A stretch of DNA of 64,000 bases from assembly GCA_026417735.1 (NCBI GenBank), contig JAOACR010000023.1, positions 1-64,000 of the forward strand, given 5' to 3'. Of the stretch, positions 26,701-33,926 are shown piece after piece. Source of the stretch: Kiritimatiellia bacterium (lineage in GTDB: Bacteria; Verrucomicrobiota; Kiritimatiellia; PWTM01). The position numbers and the translations under genes are program-made. The notes under the pieces were generated by a model, which saw nothing but the letters and a program-made list of their open reading frames with translations, was not told where the DNA came from and made no database searches. How positions within the stretch are numbered: the stretch's first letter is position 1; each line of letters starts with the position of its first letter.

Positions 26701-27371
26701 TCCTCCGGTGATGCGCGCCCCAAACGGATCGCCCACTTCACCTTGCCACGATGCACTGCAAGCTGTACCTGTTGTTGCCGCGCGACCGCAGTCTGCGGGC
26801 TCTGACGCCGCTCACCCACCAGATCGCCAACTTGAACATTGGTCCAGAGGTGCTCGGGGCCCGCCCCAACGTGATGCCGCAGAAGTTTAACCAAATGGGA
26901 CAGTGTCTCTTCGCAAGCACCGTCCCCGTCCCCTCCCTCCAACACCACCGCATGCGGTCCAGCCTCCGGAGCCGCGAGAGGCAGCTGGCTAAGCTCTGCG
27001 GCAGCATGAATAAGATGGCCCCAGTGTGCGGCGAAGGCCTTGCCAGTGATCCGCCGCTCAATTGTCAGGGGAGTTTCAGGGTCCGCGACCGTTAAAAGCT
27101 TACTCTTTGCGAGACTGACAAGTAGCCCGCTCTCAAACTCAAAGTCCACCAGCGTCGGATGCCCACGGATCACTACCTTGTCCAACACCGCCGCCAATGC
27201 AGTCACATCAGCATCTTGCCGACTCCCTGACGGCGCATCCGCCTCCAACGTCGCGTGACCGTGCTCTCGCAGAAACGCGTCCAACAGCTCCGCGAACTCG
27301 GTGTCATGCTCCAAGACTGCCGACCACGCGGACAGGCGCGCCGATGCGGTGTATCGGAGCACGCTCTTCAT
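23709..27371 (-). CDS. Large RecQ-like superfamily 2 DNA helicase
   Basis: 1220 residues, far longer than RecQ (about 610). Residues 1-470 are an unknown N-terminal region; within it, about 130-260 contain a segment that weakly recalls a restriction-endonuclease-like fold (VQLAVHRGKVKWAIRLGR, KGEGWNVFQLP) without the acidic residues. The helicase core runs from about 480 to 850: Walker A LLPTGGGKSLTYQ (about 497-506), motif Ia VVDPLVALINDQ, motif II with the RecQ aromatic loop IDEAHCVSEWGHDFRPSY (about 602), GLTGTAS, and motifs V-VI FGMGIDKPNIRYTIHYA and YQEAGRAGRNG (about 815). No four-Cys zinc module follows; instead there is a winged-helix-like segment (AIFRLVLLGAVEDYTVDW) and a helical tail. 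ATG overlaps the upstream stop (ATGA). A defence or repair role is inferred from the island. Confidence 0.88.
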   Translation of the reverse strand: MKSVLRYTASARLSAWSAVLEHDTEFAELLDAFLREHGHATLEADAPSGSRQDADVTALAAVLDKVVIRGHPTLVDFEFESGLLVSLAKSKLLTVADPETPLTIERRITGKAFAAHWGHLIHAAAELSQLPLAAPEAGPHAVVLEGGDGDGACEETLSHLVKLLRHHVGAGPEHLWTNVQVGDLVGERRQSPQTAVARQQQVQLAVHRGKVKWAIRLGRASPEDGAADAVLKGEGWNVFQLPRESIRAGLAEWLAERRREWTAQPQLQWPTISEAAAGSGMHVAAYLSVVIPQAVHRCLRGWIAMLLEGLIVPGRPQRVLLIEEDVPAAVEALRQLWVMWSHLHELAPSTPPPPSLEVDLIGSMFSLSLPDAIKLRQVPAPTGTYDLVLSHSFRLATGWASETERAAQLSPTGQRARLRRAVGSREARALRVADPLRYELEDVESAATSDNPSLDEVTTKKTSALRYFLRQLFRKRDFWDGQLRVISRLLQRKHTVVLLPTGGGKSLTYQFSGLLLPGMTLVVDPLVALINDQLENLQSFAIDMIGSISSQTDQVERERSLSDLAEGRLMFLFVAPERLQMRDFRAQLQRAVTRCPVSLVTIDEAHCVSEWGHDFRPSYLHMPLNVQRFCAGPDNRPPTLVGLTGTASFAVLTDVQAELGITDERAVVVPRSFDRKELVFEVKKVRRRDKLQALLQVRRALPQTLGESPETFFELRGRQTNSGIVFCPHVNGPLGVKEVAQRLGHTAIFAGEMPRGFVGDIATWNRHKLAVQHAFKHNRIQELVATKSFGMGIDKPNIRYTIHYAMPQSVEGFYQEAGRAGRNGQHGYARCIVLYSDDNWETGVQILSERDHTKANFRLETVDWDYRGDLMVQLWLLLNSYKGREQETANAVQMWRFLHASVAGLPVGAINLARVPFGAMGSRDATEKAIFRLVLLGAVEDYTVDWPQQIFEVSVRHAGVETVRQHLAQYIGKYKFPQHVETLLANVPSGPLSAAIETAARVLVDFIYDEIVERRKQALRTMGELCRNFRSDAEFREAILAYLQESEFTEPLKKWLRRPFAEIGLREVTEMLQSAQTLDQIKRMLGTVRRLLDEEPDNLALRLISVCARAICPTETDEGILEEAMLLFGHMQQEGQISRRAAAKAWMFVFNHLVEHRPQAATATAERLLRTTGDRWLAGLLLATPVGAQGPVRKFALGLLAAAILKPVLACGFWRTAGTN

Positions 27372-27775
27372 TTACCAGCTTCTGTCCCCGCCGGAAGTTC
27401 GTGCCTCAACAGCCGCTCGACCACCAGCCCCGTGAGCCACTCTTTGCACCGAAGACGAGGAAGCATCTGACCACCCCGCCGTGCCACCACAGGCTCGATG
27501 ACGAGCATCAGACTGTTGAGGTCGCCTGGCTTCAGCCCTCTCTGCTCCGCCTCGCGTGCGGCCTCATTCGCCGAGGTGGCGGACCAGCTCACTACGAGCT
27601 CCAACGGGTAATCTCCCACTGCAAGCGGCCCGGAGACCTCCAGAACCCAAGGCCGATATCGCCCGGCCGGAACACTGAGGGGCAAAAACACCTCGCTAAC
27701 TCTGAAACGCCCGGCCAGGATCAGTCGGCCGGAGCCCGCGAACAGAAGAACACAGGGATACGGGCCCAGGCTCAT
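27368..27775 (-). CDS. Single copy of an unrecognised domain shared with the 28.5-29.3 kb protein
   Basis: 135 residues, no known family. Its order of features matches the repeat unit of the protein at 28481-29308: an LAGRFRVSEV strand, a beta-rich stretch ending in LEVSGPLAVGDYPLELVVS, an acidic/Ala helix (ANEAAREAEQRGLKPGDLN), a hydrophobic strand (SLMLVIEPV), and an RCKEWLTGLVVERLL helix that parallels RCSRWFAGEMAKAFVDNL. It overlaps both the vWA gene and the helicase gene by four bases each, so all three are made together. No enzyme residues stand out; a binding or assembly domain is more likely. Confidence 0.65.
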   Translation of the reverse strand: MSLGPYPCVLLFAGSGRLILAGRFRVSEVFLPLSVPAGRYRPWVLEVSGPLAVGDYPLELVVSWSATSANEAAREAEQRGLKPGDLNSLMLVIEPVVARRGGQMLPRLRCKEWLTGLVVERLLRHELPAGTEAGK

Positions 27776-28421
27776 TGGCCAGCTGCTCCTCCGAAAGAAG
27801 GCAGGGCATTAACATCGAACTTTGTCTTGCGCCCAGACCGGTAGGCGGATGTATTTTCCGAAAACCAGTTCCACGTCTTCATGCTCCCCTGTGCGTCTTT
27901 CTTAAACAAGAAGAGCTTGCCCGCTTGGAATCCAACGGCCCCGGCGTCCTCGATCGCCTCAAGGTCCGCGCTCAGAAACACCAGCTGCCAGCCGTCTTTC
28001 GCCGACCGCGCCTGAATCATTGCGAGGATCTGTTCCTCGCGAAACTCGCGGCTGGCGTTTTCTTTTCCGTGAGTCACGACAACAAAGATCACCTTGGCTG
28101 GCCGATCCGACTCCGGTAGACCGAGCAGATTCTGCCGAAAATCTTGAATGTCTCGGCCAATCGCATCCAGCAGCGGTGTGTTCACGCGTGGAACGTCGGT
28201 GGCATTTGTCAGCTCCGGCATCTCGGTGATGGGCCAGAAACAGCGAATCACCTCATAGGGTCTTGGCTATCGAACCGGAACAGGGTAAGTTTCCCGGTGC
28301 CAGTCTCGGCCTTCTGACGATTCAGAAACGCATTGAACCCTTGGATCGTTTCCTCCCCGATGCCCCAAATTGAACCCGTACGATCCAGGATGGCCGTGAT
28401 GTGTGCGGAGTCCGCTCTCAT
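27772..28421 (-). pseudogene. von Willebrand factor A (vWA) protein, split by one frameshift
   Basis: ATG at 28421 (after a GGGGGG-rich site) reads HITAILDRTGSIWGIGEETIQ and then LTLFRFDSQD; the frame breaks at about 28258-28262 in a CCC run. One extra C would restore DPYEVIRCFWPITEMPEL and lead straight into the second open part, which has the MIDAS Thr in NTPLLDAIGRDI, the core strand PAKVIFVVVTHGKENAS and LVFLSADLEAIEDAGAVG. The joined protein would be about 216 residues, a single vWA domain of a widespread small family. DxSxS is here DRTGS (Thr for Ser), and the usual TDG of the third MIDAS loop is THG, so metal binding may be altered. Stop overlaps the next gene (ATGA). The frameshift may be real or a sequence error. 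Confidence 0.78.
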
Positions 28422-28480
28422 GGTCCCCCCTTCGATCGGGCTGGGCAGTCGCCGCCTGTTTTCCTCCCTTGTCAACCTCC

Positions 28481-29308
28481 TCACCATTCGCCTCTGCTTG
28501 CCTTTCCCGACTCAGCCTCCTCCTTGTTGCGATTGTCGAGAACAGCCTTCAAGTTGTCCACAAAAGCTTTTGCCATTTCTCCCGCAAACCACCGTGAGCA
28601 TCGGAGGCGGTTGGACTGAGCACACATCTCCAGCGCGATCAAATTCTTGCCACCTAACACAACCCCCTTGGCGGCGCAGAATCGGATCGCCTCATCCACC
28701 GGCTCCGGGTTGCATTCAACGAAGAGCCGCACTTGGTCGCCGACGAGCACTGGAAACTCCAGTGGCGCTGCCCACCTTGGACACGTATAGCCAGTCGGTT
28801 GCACTTTCCCGACGCGAGCATAGCCGGCGACGACCAAACTCTCGCCAGAGAGCGCAATCACATCTAGAGCTGGGAGCCGCTTCGCTATATTGGCAGCCCC
28901 AGCAGCGAGCGAGTCATTCACATCGCACTCCTCTCCTGCTCTCATTTCACTGCCGTTGCATGGTCCGCTTTCGGATTCCCCGCCGAGCAGCACAGCTTGC
29001 ATATTTTGGAGGAACGCGCTCGCCATCGCATTCACGTACCAACGGTCAAAATATAGACGGTTGAACGAAGCACTAAGTTCGAGCACAAAGAAGTTGTCTG
29101 ACCCTGGAACGAATCCCAGCGACGCGGCAAGGAGGGCCGAGTCCGAATCGCTGAAAAGTTTCAACTGGAGAGGCTCTCCGGTAAAGGCAGGAAAATCGAT
29201 AGCCATCGCCTCCCCTGCACTCGAGCTCCCACATGAACGAAGAGCACTCGCAGAGATTCGCCCAGCCAGCGTCACACAGCGATCGGAGAGCGTAACCGCT
29301 TGGAGCAT
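28481..29308 (-). CDS. Unrecognised protein with two tandem copies of a novel domain
   Basis: 275 residues of no family known to me. It contains an internal duplication: copy one has FPAFTGEPLQLKLFSDSDSA, then NFFVLELSASFNRLYFDRWY and MASAFLQNMQAVL; copy two has FPVLVGDQVRLFVECNPEPV, then NLIALEMCAQSNRLRCSRWF and MAKAFVDNLKAVL. Each copy begins with an xxLAGRxx or VVAGYARV strand. The N-R-L-x3-RW pair is the most conserved element. No signal peptide or membrane helix. Its ATG is one base after the stop of the NE0113-family CRISPR gene, so it is transcribed with the type III locus, and its end lies close to the vWA gene. A similar single domain is made by 27368-27775. Confidence 0.7.
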   Translation of the reverse strand: MLQAVTLSDRCVTLAGRISASALRSCGSSSAGEAMAIDFPAFTGEPLQLKLFSDSDSALLAASLGFVPGSDNFFVLELSASFNRLYFDRWYVNAMASAFLQNMQAVLLGGESESGPCNGSEMRAGEECDVNDSLAAGAANIAKRLPALDVIALSGESLVVAGYARVGKVQPTGYTCPRWAAPLEFPVLVGDQVRLFVECNPEPVDEAIRFCAAKGVVLGGKNLIALEMCAQSNRLRCSRWFAGEMAKAFVDNLKAVLDNRNKEEAESGKASRGEW

Positions 29309-29309
29309 G

Positions 29310-30362
29310 TCAGTGGTTCCCCCGCGCGATGACCAGCTTGAACGGCGGCAACACCAGCGCCTCGGTACGCTGTCCCGGCCCCCAGTTGATCGAGTGCTGA
29401 GCGAGGACGCGCCGGATATGATGGAGCTCGCGTCGGATGTCTTGACTCATGTCCAGGTTGGGAAACGCTGCGCTCCAGCCGTGGCGGTCTAGGAAGCTTC
29501 GAAATTCTTCCTCAGGGACATTGATCGCCCGAGGCCGAACCCCCCTCTCGGCGAGATCCACGCAAAAGCGGAGAACCGCATAGGCACGGGGCCGCAGGGT
29601 GATCCACGGGGAGACGTCCACCCGGAAACGGCGCCCCATGTCGTCCATCAGAAGCTTGACCGGCTCACGGCGATCTTGCACCAGCGTTTGCGCGTACCGG
29701 CGCACAAGCATCGAGAAACTGCCGGGCATGCTGCCGAGATCCTGAAAGCGGTTTCGCAACGGCACAAACGGAATATCGGCCAGCACGATTTGGCGTGCCT
29801 CTTGTGACGATGCGGGGAAGTAGAATCGCGGTTCTCTCCGGCGTTCCAAATTCTCCGACACCAATACATGAGTGACGCGGTCCGTCTCACGTCCAATCAG
29901 CGTCATCGCCGCGTAAATCAGCGCACCCATCGTCTTGCGGCCGCCTGCGATCGAAGCGACGACATGCACGTCCGGGTTCTCCACGAACGCGCGGAGATGC
30001 TCGAGAATGAAGTCCGCCGCAGCGGTGTTGTCCTCGGGCGTTCGTAGATCCTCCAGTTCGTGTCCCCGACGGGTGAACACTCGCAGGTGATCGCCCGTGT
30101 CACCGAACACGAACTCGTCGTCGCCGGCCTTCAGTGTTCGCCGCAGCCGCTCCCACACGCCAGATTCGAGCAGTTCGCGCCGGATGGACGCCGCGCTCTG
30201 CGTGGTGCAGAACGCGATCACCCGGCGTACTCGCGTCGCAGGCCGCTCGTGCGCCAGCGCCCACACCGTCTCGGTGAGAATCGCCGGCGACATGCCCGTG
30301 ACCGCCACCAGCACGGTCTCCCGCTCGTCCGCCCGTGTCGTTGCCATGGATCGCCTCATCAT
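29310..30362 (-). CDS. CRISPR-associated CARF protein, Cas_NE0113 / ring-nuclease family
   Basis: 350 residues of the Cas_NE0113 family (PF09623, TIGR02584). ATG at 30362 follows GGAG by about eight bases. Signature VLVAVTGMSPAILTETVWAL opens the CARF Rossmann fold (about residues 15-35), VIAFCTTQSAASIRREL follows, and SIAGGRKTMGALIYAAMTLIG is the ligand-binding loop (about 140-160). The C-terminal half is helical with a winged-helix-like segment (LRPRAYAVLRFCVDLAERG). No convincing HEPN R-x4-6-H in a suitable context. In this family the CARF domain binds cyclic oligoadenylate and some members degrade it, so it probably limits the signal made by Cmr2. It lies downstream of three CARF nucleases. 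Confidence 0.88.
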   Translation of the reverse strand: MMRRSMATTRADERETVLVAVTGMSPAILTETVWALAHERPATRVRRVIAFCTTQSAASIRRELLESGVWERLRRTLKAGDDEFVFGDTGDHLRVFTRRGHELEDLRTPEDNTAAADFILEHLRAFVENPDVHVVASIAGGRKTMGALIYAAMTLIGRETDRVTHVLVSENLERRREPRFYFPASSQEARQIVLADIPFVPLRNRFQDLGSMPGSFSMLVRRYAQTLVQDRREPVKLLMDDMGRRFRVDVSPWITLRPRAYAVLRFCVDLAERGVRPRAINVPEEEFRSFLDRHGWSAAFPNLDMSQDIRRELHHIRRVLAQHSINWGPGQRTEALVLPPFKLVIARGNH

Positions 30363-30477
30363 ATCTTTCTCCGCGAAGATAGTTTCACCCGCCAATGCGC
30401 GCAGTCTAAGCGTACATCGCCGATGCAGCAATGAAACAAGACGTTGCGGGACGTCGCGCGGGCGTGGCCTCGCGCCT

Positions 30478-31635
30478 TTACAACTTCAACAACTTTTCAA
30501 GCTGCTCCCACAGTTCTGCTTTGCGGACGAGAGTCACGCCATGGCTCTGGGCAAACTGCCCAAGATCCTCCGTTGGCTGCGCCCGCCGCACACACACCAC
30601 CCGCCCCATCTTCCCTCCGATCTCCGCGGCATGTAGAAGGTCCTCCTTCAGCACCTTTTGCTGACTGCTCTCCAGCTCCCCTGCAAGGCGGCCAAGGTCT
30701 CTTCGCCACGCCTCCTCGTACCCTTCTCGGGGCCCCCCATGACGACGGAGATTCTCAAGCAAAACATTCGATGGCTCGCGATCCTTGCAATCCACCAGCC
30801 ACAGCCGCCCTCGATGAACAAACACGGTGTCAAACTCCGCCACGCTCGAGGGATCACGCTCGCCAATCTTGCCCACCGGTCGAATCTGAATGCCCTTCCT
30901 GGCCTTCAACACCCCGAGACTCAGGACTACAAAGGCAACGGCGTACTCCAAATGTTCACCCTGTTGTCGGTGACCAGGCCGTCGTCCTCGGATCGAGAGC
31001 CACTGGCTCAGATCCTCCTCACCCCTGGCAGTGGATCCGGTTCCGATCGCCTGCGAATATAACTTCCTTCGTTCCCCGAGCGGCAGCGATCGGCATCGTT
31101 TGGAGAGCTCCAGCAGTTCACCTTCGGCGGCCAGCTCGCTTTCGACGAGCTGACAACGAACCAGCTCCAGTGGGTCGTAGCCGTCAGCCAGTGTGGGGTC
31201 CAACCGCTCGGCGCGGGACACCATCCGGCCGCCCCGCAGCTCGATACGGTACAGCTCGTGGTTCTGCTCGATGTACAGCGCCGGCACCCCACGCCGCGTC
31301 GCCCAGTCTAAGAGTGCAACCGCCATCAGCTTATTGCCACCGGTAATGTGAACCTCGACCTCGCCGCAGTCACCGATGATCTGTTCGAGCCGTTCCTGCA
31401 ATGCGGCGACGTCATTGTGAGGCACGCAAGCCCGCTCGATCTGATCCGATTGAAGAGCTCCGACAGCCTGGAAAAATGCGGCCAGCTGTTCCGCCGGCCG
31501 TTGGGACTCCACCACGTGATCGCTGTGGAGGATTAGCAGCCGCGACGGCCGCCGATTCAATACGGCCAGGATCTGCGGCCATACCTGCCGGCTGGCCAGA
31601 GTGACTAGGGTTTGCTCCTGCGTTCGTAGTCCCAT
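30478..31635 (-). CDS. Card1/Can2-like CARF nuclease (intact)
   Basis: 385 residues. The N-terminal CARF domain has TLVTLASRQVWPQILAVLN, LLILHSDHVVESQRP and the binding-loop motif VEVHITGGNKLMAVALLDWA (GGNK for GGTK). The C-terminal third is a PD-(D/E)XK nuclease of the DUF1887/Card1 type: the helix Glu in GEHLEYAVAFVVLSLG, then VAEFDTVFVHRGRLWLVDCKDRE with the D...D-x-K core (Asp, Asp, Lys). The last 60 residues are a helical/Rossmann cap (KMGRVVCVRRAQPTEDLG). Members cut DNA and/or RNA when cyclic tetra-adenylate binds. ATG at 31635 follows GGGTGG, and the gene sits 21 bases after the dsRNA-binding nuclease. Nuclease residues appear complete, so it should be active. Confidence 0.87.
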   Translation of the reverse strand: MGLRTQEQTLVTLASRQVWPQILAVLNRRPSRLLILHSDHVVESQRPAEQLAAFFQAVGALQSDQIERACVPHNDVAALQERLEQIIGDCGEVEVHITGGNKLMAVALLDWATRRGVPALYIEQNHELYRIELRGGRMVSRAERLDPTLADGYDPLELVRCQLVESELAAEGELLELSKRCRSLPLGERRKLYSQAIGTGSTARGEEDLSQWLSIRGRRPGHRQQGEHLEYAVAFVVLSLGVLKARKGIQIRPVGKIGERDPSSVAEFDTVFVHRGRLWLVDCKDREPSNVLLENLRRHGGPREGYEEAWRRDLGRLAGELESSQQKVLKEDLLHAAEIGGKMGRVVCVRRAQPTEDLGQFAQSHGVTLVRKAELWEQLEKLLKL

Positions 31636-31656
31636 ATTTGCCACCCTGTCGAAGCA

Positions 31657-33450
31657 CTAAACCGTCTTGGAAACACCCTCATCAAGCCGCTGCAAAGCAT
31701 CCTCCGCGGCTGCCCGTTTCGCAGGCTGCTTTCTCTTTCCCTTCCCTTCACCCCTCACTTTTCCACCAATGGTCACCTTTGCGGTAAACAGCGGCTCATG
31801 CGCCGGCCCCTCCTGCTCCACCATGTAAGACGGCTCACCCAGTTGGAGTGCTTTACATGCGGCATCGAGTCTGCCGATGGCATCCCTTTGCTGTAGAGCG
31901 CCCTCCGAGAAAGAGGAAAAACACTCTGCTCCGTGTTTCGTCTTTCCTTGGCCATCAAGTGAGGGGCCCGAGCTTGGTGTCGCCGATCTACTGCAACTCC
32001 TCGTTCGCCTCAGAGCGTCTTCCGCCGCCGCTCTTTTCGCGTCCGCCTTTCGCTTTCCTCTTCCCTCGCCCCACTGCCGTCCTGAGACAGTAACCCGAGC
32101 AATGAATTGCGGCTCATGCTCGGGTCCTGTCTTATTCACTTCATACGTGGGGGCCGCAAGCCCCTTCTCGCGACACCACCGCGCAAAAGCTTCGATCTCA
32201 GAATTCTGAGTGCCGCTGTCTCGTTTCGGAACGGGCCCAACCTTGCGCACAAGCCGTTCCATGCGGCCGTCGCGTAGCGGCACGTCAGCGGGCAGCGCGC
32301 GGCCCATAATGTGTGGCTCTTCGCTCACCCATTCCCGCAAACGTTCCTCAAGCATCAGAATCTCCGGACCACTGACCATCCGCACCCCTAAGTGAGAGGC
32401 CATCGCCTGCGCGGCCGGCGACTGCATTGCTGCAGTGACCAAAATCGGCTGACCCAATGGCCCAAACAAAAACTGCGTGTAGCACCGGAGGGCAATCATC
32501 GCTCGCGGAAATTCCGGCTTTCCCGACTTACACTCAACCACGAACATTTGATTGCCCCGTCGAGCTAAAATATCGTATTCACGCTGATACGACAGTGAGG
32601 AATCTCCGGATCCGTTGAGCTGGAATTTCACCTCCACCTGCGCGAATACCTCATCAAACAAACTGCTGTTTGTCATTACGCTCCAACAGTATTCTTCGAA
32701 CCACATGCCATTAAGGTAGCTTTTGATCGCCTCTGCCGCATCAGGATTACCACTTTTTCTCTCCAGGCCAAGCGTCCGTGCCACCTTTTTCCAAAAGCCA
32801 GCACCACAGGCAGCGACGTTGTGGCCGTTGGCGCTGTATGCGGCCAACTCTTTTGCCAGGTCTAGCCGCGCCAGCACCTGCTGCCCTGCTGGATTGTCCT
32901 CCGAGAGATACCCCTCCCGCAAAACTCCGCCGCGCAGCCGTAGCCAGATGTGAAGCGGTAGTGCTCGCTCAACCTCACGAACGTAAATGTGGGCCGGCGC
33001 ACCGCGGTCAAACTCGCATGTGGTCAGCGTGCCACCCGAACGACTCATCCAAGCCGCTCGGGCGTAGTACCCCCACGGAGGTGCAGTCGCTGCGACCAAG
33101 TGATACAGACATTCATGCGCGGCCGGACCTTCGCAGAGCAAAACCACCTCTTGGATCACCTGCCAATCCGCAATACGTCGGCAGGTCCACTCGCCGCATT
33201 TGTCCAAGTGGGTATATACATGAATTGCAACGTCTTCACACCCTAACCCCTTTAAGACCTCACGGACCGCTCGAAGAAGTAGCTCAGCCGAAGGCCGGCC
33301 CAACAGCACCACATACCTCGGAGATTCGGCCAACGCAGCCTGAACTACAGTTTGCGGATGTTGGTCGACCTCGGCCACCAGTACCTTCGCTTCTCGATTA
33401 GGGAAACTGCTAATGTGGGGCAGAGCCGCTGATGCGGTCGGTGTATCCAT
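31657..33450 (-). CDS. CARF-like / PD-(D/E)XK nuclease fused to two dsRNA-binding domains
   Basis: 597 residues in four parts. (1) Residues about 1-170: Rossmann-like domain in the CARF position (AKVLVAEVDQHPQTVVQAAL, YVVLLGRPSAELLLRAV), but the GGTK ligand loop is replaced by VVLLCEGPAAHECLYHLVA. (2) About 225-390: Card1/DUF1887-type nuclease, with the helix Glu in LNGMWFEEYCWSVM and the core QREYDILARRGNQMFVVECKSG (Asp, Glu, Lys). (3) About 418-482: dsRNA-binding domain (YEVNKTGPEHEPQFIARVTV, GEGRGKRKADAKRAAAEDAL). (4) About 525-592: a second copy (YMVEQEGPAHEPLFTAKVTI, GEGKGKRKQPAKRAAAEDAL). Both keep the GPxHxxxF and GxGxxKxxAKxxAA signatures. ATG at 33450 is chosen over 33543 because it sits after GGGCGGG and fits the decayed Nudix end. 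No frameshift. The architecture is new to me. Confidence 0.88.
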   Translation of the reverse strand: MDTPTASAALPHISSFPNREAKVLVAEVDQHPQTVVQAALAESPRYVVLLGRPSAELLLRAVREVLKGLGCEDVAIHVYTHLDKCGEWTCRRIADWQVIQEVVLLCEGPAAHECLYHLVAATAPPWGYYARAAWMSRSGGTLTTCEFDRGAPAHIYVREVERALPLHIWLRLRGGVLREGYLSEDNPAGQQVLARLDLAKELAAYSANGHNVAACGAGFWKKVARTLGLERKSGNPDAAEAIKSYLNGMWFEEYCWSVMTNSSLFDEVFAQVEVKFQLNGSGDSSLSYQREYDILARRGNQMFVVECKSGKPEFPRAMIALRCYTQFLFGPLGQPILVTAAMQSPAAQAMASHLGVRMVSGPEILMLEERLREWVSEEPHIMGRALPADVPLRDGRMERLVRKVGPVPKRDSGTQNSEIEAFARWCREKGLAAPTYEVNKTGPEHEPQFIARVTVSGRQWGEGRGKRKADAKRAAAEDALRRTRSCSRSATPSSGPSLDGQGKTKHGAECFSSFSEGALQQRDAIGRLDAACKALQLGEPSYMVEQEGPAHEPLFTAKVTIGGKVRGEGKGKRKQPAKRAAAEDALQRLDEGVSKTV

Positions 33451-33926
33451 GTTTCTGCACCCGCCCTGTGTCGCCTTCAAATTGTATCGGGCAGGCCACT
33501 TGTAGCGCAAGCCTCGACCACAGCTCAAGCTTCTCGCCCACATTACTCACCGAGGACCCCGCGGAGATTCAGCGGAGGTCGCAAAGTTCCGCCTCGGTCA
33601 GGCGCGGGCGGCCCCGCACACGACAACAACAGGCCGGGCCGACGTGGACTCGCCCCACCTCAGACCGTCGCTCGTGAATTACGCCCAGAAATTGAGGGGC
33701 CGTGTGGCCATCGAGAGAAAGCTCCTCGCGCAGTTCTCGAGTCAATGCCCGACGCAGCGTGCGTACCCAATCCAGACGCCGATCGCCCCCGCAGACCATG
33801 TCGCCAGGGTTGATGTGGCCACCAACACCCATGGAATAGAGATTTCTCAGGCGCGCTTCTGAACCCGAGCGGCAATAGATCGCTAATTCCCCAGAGTCTT
33901 TCTAGATTATCACATGTGGAATCCAT
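33410..33926 (-). pseudogene. Broken Nudix hydrolase
   Basis: The reading begins at ATG 33926 (MDSTCDNLERLW), which directly follows the Cad1 stop. A one-base change in the G4 run near 33890 is needed to continue ELAIYCRSGSEARLRNLYSMGVGGHINPGDM, then the Nudix box ALTRELREELSLDG (REx2EE kept) and IHERRSEVGRVHVGP. An in-frame TGA at 33569-33571 interrupts LTEAELCDLR; beyond it the same frame continues GEKLELWSRLALQ, as at the C-terminus of this Nudix group, to a TAG at 33410 inside the next gene. Thus one frameshift plus one nonsense codon. A Nudix next to a CARF-adenosine deaminase could hydrolyse inosine nucleotides; this is inference. Length would be about 172 residues. Confidence 0.75.
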
